From assembly GCA_950295325.1 (NCBI GenBank), contig OX485803.1, positions 24,242,001 to 24,306,000 on the forward strand: 64,000 nt of DNA, in the 5' to 3' direction. Shown piece after piece: positions 47,301 to 59,121 of this stretch; position 1 is the stretch's first letter, and each line of letters starts with the position of its first letter. The notes under the pieces are model-generated. The model ran no database searches, had not been told where the DNA came from, and saw only the letters and a list, made by a program, of their open reading frames with translations. This DNA is from Polytrichum commune (lineage: Eukaryota; Streptophyta; Polytrichopsida; Polytrichales; Polytrichaceae). Both the position numbers and the translations under genes were made by a program.

Positions 47301-50300
47301 GGAACGACTGAAAAAATAATTCCATATATCATTTTATTCTTCTATTTCAGGCCACCAAGGCTACAAATCTACCTCTTATCAAGTAACCAAATTTTTCATC
47401 TATGGAACCTACACAAACATGAAAATATACCAATTATAAATTGATCCTACCCAGAAGGTCACAAGGCCACACCTAATGCAATGGCTGTCAACCCACAACT
47501 AACTATTCACAAAAACAACGGCTCTCATGTACATGCATGGCAAAGACAATCTGCTACAACTCCCACTCATTCCTGCAGAGGTCTAGTGAATAAAGGGGAC
47601 ATCTGATCTACCAACATGCTTCAGGAGGCTGTTAAACAAACTGTACTTCAAAAACAACAAAGAATGCCAGCTGCATACTGATATTTCAATAGAACTGAAC
47701 CTCATCATTTGCAGACTTCTTGACATGGTATAGTGACGTCACTGCATCCCTACAAAAGCACTGATACAGAGAAATACAATGAGGAGGATACAATTGACTT
47801 CTTAGCAAGAATAAGATCAGATGTTCCCTCCAGGAACAACAAGTCCACAGCTGCACGAACACTATCAGGCGGGTATAGAGAACTCGACTGCACAGGTCCA
47901 GCATCTCTTCGGTACCTAAGAGAGGCTGGAGTATACACTCCAGATGCTTGTCGTAGCCAGCTGAGTTCTTGGAGATCGTTAGTTCTTCCTCCTTCATCTT
48001 CATCATCTTCTGAAAGCCCAAGGTTGGCCAATGCTTCCTCAATGAAGAGAGAAGCAGGTTGTGAAACATCTAGTTGGCTGTTGTGTGAAGCCTCAGGCCA
48101 GACCCTTTCCTGGGCAGCAGCTTTCCTTTCTTGAACAGCTGATCGCCATTGAGTAATGGAGACATAACGTGAAGGAATTATTTCCAAAAACTGATGTCGC
48201 ACACACCAAGCCATAACTTCTACATGCTGCATTGGACACCTTAAGCAAGACTGTCAGTTTGACACACATAAACTACAGAGCACCAAACAAGAAAGACATA
48301 CTTCTTTACCTGCTTGTAAGTTAATAAGGAGCAAGGTTGCAAATGGAAAACACAAGCACTTGCACCTCAACATCAGTATTTCAATACAGAATGAGGTCCA
48401 ATAAAAAGCATTGTTGATTTCACAAATTCCATACAGACCTAATCTTCGAGCTTCAACATAGGAGTCGCATCAAGAAGCACAAATAGCCCAAGCTAATCTT
48501 GGAGAAACCCATAAAAAGATCATTTGAACCACATTGTTACCTGGAGAACTTTGCGTATTGATTCCAGAATCTGCTGAAGCTCCAGCAATGTAGGGGAGAG
48601 AGACTGTTCAACAAGTGGCGCCTCAAGAGCCTCAAGCACTTGAACAACTCCTTCTAACTTCCTTCCATTCCAATCCATGGCATCCGCTTTTGTGTACATC
48701 TGTTTTGGGCCAAGATTATCTAAATTTCTATGTCAAGGTGGCCACCTATCTTTTCCACATGTACCTGATTTCCTACTGCCATTGATTCTACTGAAAGGAT
48801 GACAACACCAGCACAGGACTTGGGATGCAAGAGAACCTGATGACCCAAGAGGCAGCACTGATTTTTACATCCTTACTGACATATAATACCCAAGTCTGAT
48901 TGTCAGAGATCCCCATTTAGAGCCATGGTTAAAATCACATTGGTGAAGAGCACACAGGTTGTCAAAACTCACAAAACAAAGAAAGGGAAGAACTGAAAAC
49001 TTCTCAAATTGAAAGGAGGATACAGATATCACGAAGTCCAAGCGCAATGTTGTGGAATGTCCGCTTGCACCAATCTTTAACCACACCTCCATCCAGTAAT
49101 ATAGACACCAATGCATTGCTGGATACAGCTCCTTCATCCATACACACCTCTGATACATCTGATCCACAAGGTTAAGGTAATTGCTGTTTCTGATTGATAC
49201 AAACTCGACACAGGTCTCAACATCTAGAGACTGAGCTAAGATTTGGTGAAAGTACACCTTCTCAAATTTACAGTATTATCCACTGTCACCAACAACAAAA
49301 GGCCTGAAACACAACACTGGTGACAGTACTCAGGAATGAGGGGAGGACTAACCAAAGAAACAAGGACAAAGACAACTCACGAGTCAATGAGCCAATATTC
49401 ATAAAAGTTCATAAGAGGATACAGTGGCATATCAATGAAACAAGATTGTTGTCAAGTGCCACGTCGAAGAAAGAAAATAGACGGTGAACATCAGGACTTT
49501 CTGATTGACAATCAGGTTCCTCCTGAATGAGTCCTGCATCCATGCATTGTTCATAAAGCCGAAGCTTGTCGTGCACAGTATTAGTGATTAAGGTCCTACA
49601 AATAGGGCAGCTGTCACAACGCTGACGACATTCCACACAGAGGCATGCATGGCCACAAGCTGTGAGTATGCGACGAACAGCTCTCCCACAGCTTCGTAGA
49701 TCACGGGTTGCTCTGCAAATCTCTGTCTTGGCTTCACCACTTAATTCCCAAGGCTCCACTGATGCTAAGCGCTCCAGGGCAGCCTGCTTGATCACAGAAG
49801 TACAATAGTTACTTAATCCTGCTTAGTTGAAAAGCATGCCTTTGTTGAGCACAACTTTGATGATGAGAACAAATATTTTCAAAATACAAATCAATTGCTG
49901 TTAAGGATTCCCATGTCTCACATTAGATTAATCTGTTATTAACACCAACAACAACCACCAATACAGATTGCCAATGCTGGCCTTCCAAAAGCTGGTCTAA
50001 ATCAATGTGGACTAACTCCCCATGTCTTTAGCTCATTAACAAAAGGTCTCACCCACTTCACTAAACTCAACATAAATAAGTAACTAATTTTTAAAATGTC
50101 ATTCTAATGCACAGCATCACAGCCAATGGAAAATTTTCAACTGAGCTGCAATGCAAGATTCTCATTGTATAAGTTAATGTGTTCAATCAGAAACCAAGGT
50201 TCCACAAATGCACCTAAACATTCTGTTATTAAAATAGATAATTAGAATCCACTGAGCCATGTGTACATAATTGGAGAATCAGATCTTATTGGGGTTTAGG

Positions 50301-51197
50301 ACCATGTGCCCTCTGCACCTTTTACACGAATGACATCAAGAAGTACACATGAATGCACAATTTACAGCAGCATATAAGAACTGGAACAGTCCTCAGAGCC
50401 AATAATCACTCAGAAGTATGTCACTTCACGTTGGATAGCATTCACTCCAATTGGAAATTACATGTGAAAGACTATTTTATTGCGTCAGATATTCAAGTGT
50501 GAAACTGATCTTCCAGGAAATCTGCATATGTGAATTACTCCCTCTGCTTTCATGAAATACTTTCTTCCACGTATACAAGAAACCAACTCTCATGAAACCT
50601 TGAATGCGAGGTCTACATGTAATTTTAAGAATACCTCTGCCTCTCCGCATACTTCCTGTTTATATGAGGACTACAATTTTCAACGCTCTTGACATCTTAT
50701 AGTAAATTGCATTTATGAGCCGGGAAATTCTAAATGTCATGGACCTAAGATTAAGTGGCAATACATCTACCTGAAATCTGCCCGAAGTATCCTTTCAATC
50801 TAAGATCGGAGAGAATCTCGGGAATTATGCTATCTTCACACACATATCCATAGACTTCTTATATCAGCTGGGGGGGCACTAGTACCACCAAACGAACAAA
50901 CTCTTTTGGAAACCAAACAGTGAGTGCCACACTCTCAATCATTTGCATTCCAACTTTCCCATCACAGCTGCCATACTCGAAAATAAATAAACAAAAACCT
51001 AGAGAGCTTCATCCTTTATCCCAACATTTGTTGTGTTGAAGGAGCATTGAACAAACTCCACCTACTACCGGCTATCACAACACCGTAACGACTCAATTTT
51101 TGTAGCAACGGAATTGCACCAGGCCAATTACAATGGTGGTATACAAATTTGGAGTAAAGAAAGAGAGACGGGGGCTCACCTGTTTGCGCCGGTCCAT
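44305..51197 (-). CDS. HOS1: HOS1: RING E3 ubiquitin ligase, ELYS-like domain, 10 exons, 937 aa
   Basis: Exons on -: 51197-51180, 49783-49423, 49158-49024, 48719-48541, 48226-47792, 47285-47127, 46866-46417, 45924-45790, 45492-44705, 44458-44305. All introns are GT-AG and the joined frame is open (2814 nt), close to the ~930 residues usual for the family. Residues 29-68 form the HOS1-type RING (CGHACLCVECRQRCDSCPIC). The ELYS-like region spans roughly 370-590 (FLYYLFDRHW, then DPSSKAGSLLVVFYIQ). Residues 625-886 are low-complexity and the C-terminus has the conserved GGVRWRSDE at 895-903. In angiosperms HOS1 ubiquitinates ICE1 and CONSTANS, binds the nuclear pore and affects mRNA export, cold response and flowering; those roles are inferred here from homology. 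The six-codon first exon is the least certain part; intron 1 is 1396 bp. Confidence 0.93.
50536..50610. mobile_element. Stowaway-like end inside HOS1 intron 1
   Basis: TA followed by CTCCCTCTGCTTTCATGAAA and TACTTTCTTCCACGTATA has the appearance of a Stowaway MITE start. The opposite terminus was not found in the intron, so this is a remnant at best. Confidence 0.4.
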
Positions 51198-52847
51198 TAC
51201 GACTTTGGTGCACACAAACCTAACAGGTCCTCTTATTTTGCGCACACTCTCAGCTCCCTCATCATCATCATGACCCTGTCTCCAAGGAAGAGAGAGGAAA
51301 GGAACAAAATCACTGTGGTAGTCTCCCGCAGCTGCTCCAAAACCCTCCCTGCAACAAAATTCGGACCCTCGCCACGGCTGGCACCACGCTCACTCACTCA
51401 CTCACAGCGAGAATGACAACGTGAGAAAGAGATAGAGAGACCGAGACCTCTGCCACACAGAGCATCAAACCCTACGAACCGACTCTGTCTTGTCGAGACC
51501 CGCCGGCTTCAAAAAATAAACACACACAGAGCAGAATTTGATACGGAAGGGAGGGAGGGATGGTTGCAACCATCTCCAGCCCGTTTAAATCTCTGGTCAG
51601 TTGATTGCAATCAACTGTAGAGCCATGCCTGTGGTCCCTTCCACCCTGCCCTACCTCCTTTAAGAGCCCTTTACAATGCACACTACGTACACCTTAGGTC
51701 TTGGAAATAATCTTCACTTGCAATCCTTGGAAACCAGAAGTCTGATGAAAGGAAACCGAGAGAGGAACGAACGCAACCCCGATGCGTCATAAGCTCCAAG
51801 GCCGCCACCACTCTGGAGAGTGAGTTCTTCCCCCGAGACTACTGAAGCTCCGTTTGACGCGCACAGTTATTCCAAGCGATTAACACCACTTTTGGGACCT
51901 AAGAGGAACCTCGAGCACTAAAATCGAGGAGAAAGAGATGAGAAGAGAGCCCGACCTAGACACACATCATCGCTCCGTCATCAAAAACCTAGAAACCCTG
52001 CGGGCTCCGGAGCTACCCCTCCCCCACTGCGGGTCTCTTGGACGGCCGCAAACGGGCGGCAAACCGAGGCCCGTGCTTGAGAGGAGCCGCACGGGAGCTC
52101 CAGCGACGCGGCCACTGCGAGAGGGAAACTCAAATACAGAGCCAGATGCACCAAAACCTACGGTACTTGCTTTCCTCTTCCTCTTTTGCTTATATTCTAT
52201 AGAGGTTCATCTTCCACTGCGAGCTTTTGGATTCAAGTAGCAAAACCCTGCGAGTGCGAAAACCAGTGCCACGAGCCCAGGCGAAGCCCCTACCGGTGAC
52301 CTAAGTGGAAAGCTCTTTCTACCAAAGCGTTGCTCGCGTTTCGAAAGAGTGTTTTGTGCTCAGGGGGTTTCAAACGGGGAGGAGACCATCGATAGATAAC
52401 TTGCGGCGAGGCGGATGTGCGGGGAGAGGAGGAAGGTCGAACGGAAACGAGACGGGGGCGTGTGATCTGATGAGCTCCCGGGGAGCTATGGCATTCAAAG
52501 GCCAGCAAAGCGGGAGAAAGGGAAGGCATCGCAAGGAGCCTCTCCGCTCCCGGCAAAGGTGCTAGATGATCCCGAAGACCCCCCCGGTCTTGGAACCCTC
52601 TTCGACTCCCAAGTCCCTCCCCCCCTTCCCCCTTCTTGGAACCCTCTTGACTCCAAGTCCCCCCCTCTTCCTCTTTCCTCCACCTGGGCTTCAGCGGATT
52701 GGCTGCCAGGCTCAGTAAATTTCATTTTCATGCGTGCTCAATATAGTACGTGTCAGATTTTGGGAAATCATTTGGTACCATTTGCACTAGGCTAGAGTTT
52801 TATGACTACAAAGCGTAAGGAAGGTGAATACACATAGAACCATTGTA
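51198..52847 (-). promoter_or_regulatory. Presumed HOS1 promoter/5' leader, GC-rich island
   Basis: Upstream of the HOS1 ATG. Between roughly 51940 and 52730 the sequence is the most GC- and CpG-rich of the window. Several short open frames on both strands (51938-52240, 52305-52565 and 52559-52795 on +) are Pro/Arg-rich, as expected from GC-rich non-coding DNA, and carry no known domain. A divergent + transcript is possible but unsupported. No TATA box is clear. Confidence 0.45.
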
Positions 52848-53354
52848 TTAGGGCCACTTCACACACGAGCCAAGAGCCGTGACCATGAAATTGTGAGAGC
52901 CCAAAAGAAAAGTGTCCAAAGGCCGTCCCAAAACACCTCCAAAATCATGTCGTGTGGTCACGGACCCTCAAGTGTAGTGTAAAGTCATATGTGACTGGAC
53001 CCTCAACCTAATGCTATTTCAATGAATTTCTATTCATGCGGGTCCTCACATATGATCAAAATGGAATAAACCAATGGTTGTGAGCTTTGGGAGTGCCATG
53101 GTCACTCGGTTTTGTGGTCAGGCCTACCTTCAAGAGGTGGTTTTGAAAATAGTTCAAGCGACCATGAAACATTATCCATTTGATGCCATGTAGGAATGCA
53201 TGTAGACTTTACATCCATCTTGCATTCACATACTCCGTTGGTCCCTCAAGCGTAGTGTGAAGCGAACTTGGATTGGCTCCGCCTTTTCCAACAATGAGAG
53301 TGCTTGAAGTGTTATGGTCACGGGCTCTCAGTCTCGTGTGCGATGTGGCCCTTA
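52848..53354. mobile_element. PIF/Harbinger-like MITE, family A copy 2
   Basis: 501 bp (52851-53351). Ends GGGCCACTTCACACACGAG and GGGCCACATCGCACACGAG (the second as reverse complement) continue as inverted repeats for about 45 bp through GAGCCcGTGACCAT. TTA is duplicated at 52848-52850 and 53352-53354, as expected for PIF/Harbinger. The interior is itself quasi-palindromic. It matches 20251-20755 in the opposite orientation. Confidence 0.87.
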
Positions 53355-53559
53355 AACCGGTTGTTTCTATGACTTGAAGCCACCTCGACTCTTAAAATTG
53401 GGGTTAGACATCCTAATATAGTTGAATGAGACTCAATTGGAATGAACTAACAACGAAATTGGGAGGGACGTCTTTTTATTGCACTACACATAGTATCATT
53501 CACTTGGATTCCAACTCTTCCCAACATGGCCCTCATGTTTCTTCCACTTCAGTGGATTG
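53355..53559. other. Short intergenic stretch
   Basis: No feature recognised. Confidence 0.3.
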
Positions 53560-54310
53560 GTTGTCCCCTCAATATCGCATGTGTCATATTTTGGTTGGTA
53601 TTATTTGGACAAATTTTGGTTCATGATACCTACCATGGGGGGGGGGGCGTAAAAACATGTCATGCTCAAGCTTGTTCTTAATTTTATTTCAATCAAGTCC
53701 CACTTTGTTATATTTGGGTCTTTGACCCTGCTTGAGGGGTCACTTTGACTAAAATTATAGGTTTTCATGCTACAAAATAGCTCTCTACATTTTCACCCTC
53801 CTTCGTGAAAGGTGTCATGAAAGTTTACCCCATCTGCAACACCTCACGTTATTGGCTTGGGTTTCATAGCTCATCCGTTTCTTTTAAATGCACTAGGTAA
53901 ACATGTCTTTAATGGTTGTTTCATTAGTCCACTTCTTTCATAATGATGATCAAAGATGATTACCAAATTCAAATCGAGTGCATAACCATTTTCTTCATAA
54001 TTTGTGGAGCTCACATAAATTTATTTTGTATAGAGTGAAGGTTGTGGTTCTTCTTGAAGAATCTTAGAAGTGCCCCCAATTATGTTGACTACTGAACCTA
54101 CTACAATAACTAACAAACTTTAAGCACGTAGTTCAATCTCTTTTGAACGCATGTATTTTGGGTCTTTGTTCTTGGATCTACACCCAATTATGCATCATTC
54201 AAAAAGAGGAGCATGATTAGAAAAAGTGATAGATTAGGTACGCTTTCCTTTTGTTTTCGGGTCAATTCATTTCAAATGAGCCACACTTGACTAATTTGGG
54301 GTCTTTGATG
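53560..54310 (+). repeat. Old dispersed repeat, copy
   Basis: Blocks align in order with 3240-3480 (TTGGTTCATGA, GTAAAAACATG, CATGAAAG) and with 4387-4640 (CATTTTCTTCATAATT, CCCAATTATGTTGACTA, GTTCAATCTCTT). A run of 13 G lies at 53636-53648. The middle part of the 2760-4640 copy (3540-3960) is missing here. Confidence 0.5.
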
Positions 54311-55053
54311 CCATTCTTTTATTCGTCTCAACCATATATACAAAATGTTAGGCTATAAAGCACCTTGGTGTGTTTTCAACTTCCCAATGGATGAAAATAC
54401 CATGAAGCTCCACGTCAGTCATGCTCTTGTCGGATATCCCCATCACAACACTCAACATGTGTTTCCTAAGTTATGTGCACCTTATGTGGGGTATGGCTAG
54501 AGCTTCGTGATGTCTACTTAAACTTTATCCGATTGTGAAAATGATACGGTAAAGAGCTAATTGACTTTGAAAACGACATTAGAGGCCCCAAATTAATCCA
54601 ATGGAACATATTTGGAATGACTAAGCTCTTAACCTATGTGGGGCTTGTAATTACTCTAGCCCCTTCATGGGCCACAATGGATGAGTTTACCAAGACTTCA
54701 CGAAGCCCGAGCATGTATGTGGTCACTCTTCTTAATCAAACACATATGTTTGACTAGTATATAGTCAGGCTTGTAACTAAGAACTAACATTGAACGGATA
54801 TATGTCATGATGAGATTAGATCACGTGTTCAAAAAATAGACAATAAATGAATAAAATTGGCAATGTGTATCCATTTCAAATAGAAATAATATATTCACTT
54901 TGACCTCTTGTGACTTTAGCAGCTCGGCTCCGGTTATGACACTTGAAACGACAATCTTTGTGATTCAAGATTGTTTGTTAGAGGCGACACTTAACAATCC
55001 GATCCAAGAATCAACAATATTTGTGGACTTGGAAGAGCTCACAATAAGGCCAC
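54311..55053. other. Intergenic, probably old repeat debris
   Basis: Text such as ATGGATGAGTTTAC, ACTTTATCC and TTTGATGCCATTCTTT echoes the 2.8-3.2 kb part of the old dispersed repeat but is too diverged to bound. No gene is supported. Confidence 0.3.
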
Positions 55054-55636
55054 TTAGGGCCACTTCACACACAAGGCTGAAGGCCCTTGACCATGGCAAT
55101 GTAAGAACTCTCATTGGTCGAAAAGGCGGAGACCGTCCAAGTTCACTTCACACTAGGAGGTGAAGGCCTAAAGGCCCAAAGAAAAGTTCGTGAATGAAAA
55201 GTCTACATGGAGTCCTACATGGCTAGTTGTGGATAAGGGTGCATGGTCTACCGGAATTTGCGTCAGACCCACCTCCAAGAGGTGGGCTTGACGCAAATTC
55301 CAGGAGACCATGACTTTTTTAATATTTTTTCCAGCAGGACAAATTTCAGGACAAACTGCATGACAGATTCCAAGACATACAAACACCACCAAATAGTTAT
55401 CTTAAATTGATAAACTTGGAGACATATTATATTAAACCAAATCCTCCCCTCTTTTCCGCCAACAAAATATGCAATGGTCCGGCAACATGGTTCATTCTCA
55501 CTTCACACTATGCTTGAGGGCCAAAGACTGCATAAAATGGCTTTCCCAACACCCATGGTACAACCTTTGGATGAGAGTCAAGGGTCCTCACCATTACAAG
55601 GTCACGGCTCTTGGCTCATGTGTGAAGTGGCCCTTA
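55054..55636. mobile_element. PIF/Harbinger-like MITE, family A copy 3
   Basis: 577 bp (55057-55633) bounded by GGGCCACTTCACACACAAGG and the inverted end CATGTGTGAAGTGGCCC, with TTA duplicated at 55054-55056 and 55634-55636. It shares ACTCTCATTGG, AAAAGGCGG and TCCAAGTTCACTTCACACTA with the other family A copies. The interior differs from them at 55310-55500 and contains a 71-nt hairpin (55242-55312). Confidence 0.87.
55242..55312. other. 71-nt hairpin inside PIF-like MITE
   Basis: Arms of 34 nt (CATGGTCT...CCCACCTC) pair with only four mismatches around a 3-nt CAA loop; the core GGAATTTGCGTCA pairs perfectly. Such MITE hairpins can give rise to siRNA- or miRNA-like precursors in plants; expression is unknown. 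Confidence 0.8.
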
Positions 55637-56254
55637 GCTTATAATTCTAGAATTTCCACAACATGGGAGGAATATTTAAATTACGTGTGGTGTCCCAACT
55701 TGTGTAGCATAAACAGGCCTTCAAGTTTCACAGAATAAACTACTAAAAGGTAATGATTTGACTAAGTGTCGCAACATCTTTTGTTTACAAACACGCTTTA
55801 TGTTCTCATGTGACTGATATTCAAGACAAATTTATATGATGTTTTGAACCATCGTTTGTAAATTGCAAATGTCAATTGTTGCAATGTAGCAAGCATTTAA
55901 TGAAGTTAAATCTTATTGGTACGACATCTAGTGTGTGCATATGACACGTTCCTCTTCTTTTTCACAACAATAATACGTTCAAGAATGCGCATAAAATAGT
56001 AGATTGCGAGCTTCCAACTATGTACATTACAAACGTTGTACAATTTTACCACAAGATTGTGATTGGCTATGAACTGAAACCACCCAACCATAGGAGAGAG
56101 ACAAAAACTCGTCTCTCTTACCATGAGCTCCCTTTTATGTCAAAGGCATTGCTTTTACTTTCTATTCCTCGTATAATGAAAGTCCTATCTTCATAGCTCT
56201 ATCCTTGGTTCTACTAGGAATCTTCTATCTTTTGGCTCAATCACAATCCACTAG
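55637..56254. other. Intergenic, no feature recognised
   Basis: No gene, RNA or repeat supported. Confidence 0.35.
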
Positions 56255-56392
56255 TTGGAAATTGTCTGACTCCAACTTTATGCATTCATATATTCTTCTA
56301 GATGGAATTGCCGAATTCCAACTTGATTCATGCATGCATTCTTCCAGTGGAATTGTCAAGTTCAAACTTGATTGATTCATCCATTCTTCCAG
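56255..56392 (+). repeat. ~46-bp minisatellite, three units
   Basis: TGGAATTGCCGAATTCCAAC-type units start at about 56255, 56303 and 56348 and each ends CATTCTTCCAG. Two diverged units of the same kind are at 58244-58335. Confidence 0.75.
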
Positions 56393-56894
56393 TTAAAATT
56401 GTCCACGTGGTCTTAGAATAAGTAGACACGTGTGATAATATAGTGTTTTTTGGGTGGCTATTTTGCCTATTATAATGGATTATAATGCATGTTATTTTCA
56501 TAAGAATGGTAAATTTATGTGATTATTGGTATCCTATATCACTTATATGTAAAACAAATGCCCAATCTTCCAAAGTCCTTAAAGTCTACGATTAATTATA
56601 AGCCTCGCAAGAAGCACGTGTACAAAACAAGGGAAACTAGCAAACTATAGGGTTCAAGGTTTATGGTTTGAGACCACAATCAAGCCCAAGGTAAAGCAAC
56701 ATGGCAGTATATTAATAACAATAATGAATTGCATGTACATGTCATAAACAAAAGAAGACAAGAAAAAATACCAATCTTGCAAATAATGTTGCACAATAGC
56801 CAAAGCCACGTTTCTTTGCTTCTAGTCTTTGTAAATTTGTCCATCTTTGACACCCAATGCCCATAAATTAAAACTAGGAGCACCTCAAGCCCTT

Positions 56895-57025
56895 TAATTT
56901 AAGGGAATCTATGGATCATACCTCGAACCATTAAAGAAAAAGCAACATATGACAACATGTAACCGCTTGGACTTGGAAACACTTGGATTTTTATTGGTTA
57001 TGCCCAAAAATCTCCCTGTACATTG
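56895..57025 (-). repeat. LTR-like dispersed repeat D, partial copy
   Basis: Carries ACAGGGAGATTTTTGGGCAT (as reverse complement), then the AAGTGTTTCCAAG and GCGGTTACATGTTGTC blocks and the GAATCTATGGAT side of the family. The distal part is missing. Confidence 0.55.
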
Positions 57026-57204
57026 CTTCAAAGAAATTGTTAGTGCCCACAAATGCTTGTAACAATGAACAAAACTTGTAACAACTAGAGCCAACATCGT
57101 TTTGAGGGGGGGACCTCTAACTTGCACATCCTAAAGAATATATCCTACTATCAACTAGGCTAACCTTAACAAGGGAAACCGCTATTAAATTATTCATTCT
57201 TATT

Positions 57205-57207
<3 letters not shown>

Positions 57208-57240
<33 letters not shown>
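57208..57240 (+). repeat. (AC)n microsatellite
   Basis: About 16 uninterrupted AC units. Confidence 0.95.
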
Positions 57241-57241
<1 letters not shown>

Positions 57242-58009
57242 CTAATTTCATCGGTGTTGTGCATGGACAATTAAAGGACTGGGGAAGCTCCATTGTCTAC
57301 CTTATGCAGGTCAAAATCAACAAACACCAAATTAATCAATCCGTTTGAATCTTGTGTTATAAACATTGAAACCAACATGCCCTTGTCGAAATCCAACTAC
57401 CAAGAATTTGGGTTCCAAGCTCCAACTGCTTTACCTAAGATTGACTACAATAACACATTCATACTCACTTTGGACTTCACCTTAATACCCATCAAGAATT
57501 TCAATATCCATTCTCTTAGAACTTGGCATGATCCTAGAATGCATTGAGTAATGTCACGTCTATAACATTTTTTTCTTTCTAAACACAAGCCTTCTACTTC
57601 CCAAACATCTTCAACTCTCATTTCATCTCATTGGGGTTCAAGAAGATGTATATATATCTAATGTCATATGGATAGAGAGAATTGAAGAAATTTACCTAGA
57701 ATATTGCACTCCTAACGCTATGTAATTGCAAAATTTTAGGCCAATGTTGGAGATTTACATAAAAAAGCTATGTAGGTGATTAAGTTGAGGAGTGACGAGT
57801 GCACTTTATCAAACACAAAACATAACATAACATAACATAACATATCATAACAAAGGAGAAGAGAGGAGAGTAGAGGCAAGTGATGATTTAAATATGATGT
57901 CCCAACTACCTTGAAAGCCTAGGAGACATTTCACAAGTGAAATCATCCATCCTCAATTATTTGAACCAAAAAAAAAAAACAATTACTCTTCCATGCTCCA
58001 TCATTGAAA
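57241..58009. other. Intergenic with (CATAA)n tract
   Basis: A CATAA pentanucleotide tract is at 57821-57850. The open frame at 57293-57547 has no recognisable domain. Confidence 0.4.
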
Positions 58010-58243
58010 TGCAAGGTATATGATTTGTCACATCTAGCCAAAAGTGTTCATGGTGTTTTATATGTACCACTTAAGTAATTTATGAGATTATGTCAAATGT
58101 TATATCACATATCATCATGTTTCATACACCTAGAACACTCTATATCATATGTAATTTTTTTACAAATTTCACCCATAATTAATATAGGAAACCCTATGGT
58201 TTATCCATGTAGTTTATACTTTTTTTCACCAATGCCCCCCCCC
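58010..58243. mobile_element. Degenerate relative of the hAT-like MITE at 27798
   Basis: Shares, in order, AAGGTATATGATTT, CATGGTGTTTTA, TATATCATATGTAATTTTTT, ACAAATTTCACCCATAAT, GAAACCCTAT and a terminal run of C before TTGAGG with 27798-28065. Ends are eroded and no target duplication remains. Confidence 0.55.
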
Positions 58244-58335
58244 CCTTGAGGAATTGTCCAATTCCAACTAGTTCCATTCATCCACTCTTTTAGTTGGAAT
58301 CATTTAATTCTAACTAGATTCAACTATTTGTCTAG
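58244..58335 (+). repeat. Diverged minisatellite units
   Basis: Two units of the TTGGAATTGTCcAATTCCAAC...CTTTTAG type seen at 56255-56392. Confidence 0.45.
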
Positions 58336-58735
58336 CTCCCATGTGTCTGGCCCAATACTTTCTTTGGAGTTGTATGACTCCAAACACCATACGCTCACAT
58401 GTTAAGTACAACAAGGTATGGTTAATCTTTATTTCTTGCATAATCAAACTTCAAATATTTTAATCCATGTATATCACAATATATTTTTGTGCATAAAATT
58501 CCTATGCAAAAAGTATGTCAATGTTTGGTTTGGATGTATTTATATACATTGTTAGAATAAAATACAATGAACAAGTGATTTTAGAAGTAGCATTATAAAT
58601 CAACGTCAATAATAGTACATTCAACAATGGAACATTCATTGATGATCAAATTGTATATGACTAATATGGGAGCAAGCCATCCTAAAACCCAACTAAGTAT
58701 GTGATTTCAACCCAAGTGTCCACTAACTAGGACAC
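58336..58735. other. Intergenic, no feature recognised
   Basis: AT-rich, no gene or repeat supported. Confidence 0.3.
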
Positions 58736-59121
58736 TAAGGGCCATGTCCCATGGGGTCTAAAGTCCCTAGTCCCACTCATGCAAGCAAGTCCTAACATGG
58801 ATACAAAGTCCCAACTTTCTGATTCTCAAAAAATCATTAAAGTCATATCTTGCTTTTTTTTTTTGCAAACATAAATCTTGGAACTTGTGTTATGAGATGG
58901 GTTTAACTTTTCGCTCGAGCCAACTCTCAACACAAGTTTCAATCCTCACCCCTAAAAAGTGTTGTCATGTAGGCATTAATGTCATACTTGGGACTTAGGA
59001 TTTGGGATCTTGTGTAAAGGGGTAAGTCCCAACTTCCATGCTCTCAATAGCTGACTTTGCACATGTTGACCTCAGTTGAATTGGGACTTAGGATTTGAGA
59101 CCTCGAGCGAACCAACCCTAA
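58736..59121. mobile_element. PIF/Harbinger-like MITE, family B copy 2
   Basis: 380 bp (58739-59118) flanked by TAA on both sides. Ends begin GGGCCATGTCCC and GGGTTGGTTCGC (the latter as reverse complement), both followed within 20 bp by GGTCT(C/A)AA and then TCC(C)TA(A)GTCCCA. It shares AACTCTCAACACAAGT, AAAAGTGTTGTCATGTAGGC and CCCAACTTCCATGCTCTCAA with the copy at 1369-1708. Non-coding. Confidence 0.65.
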
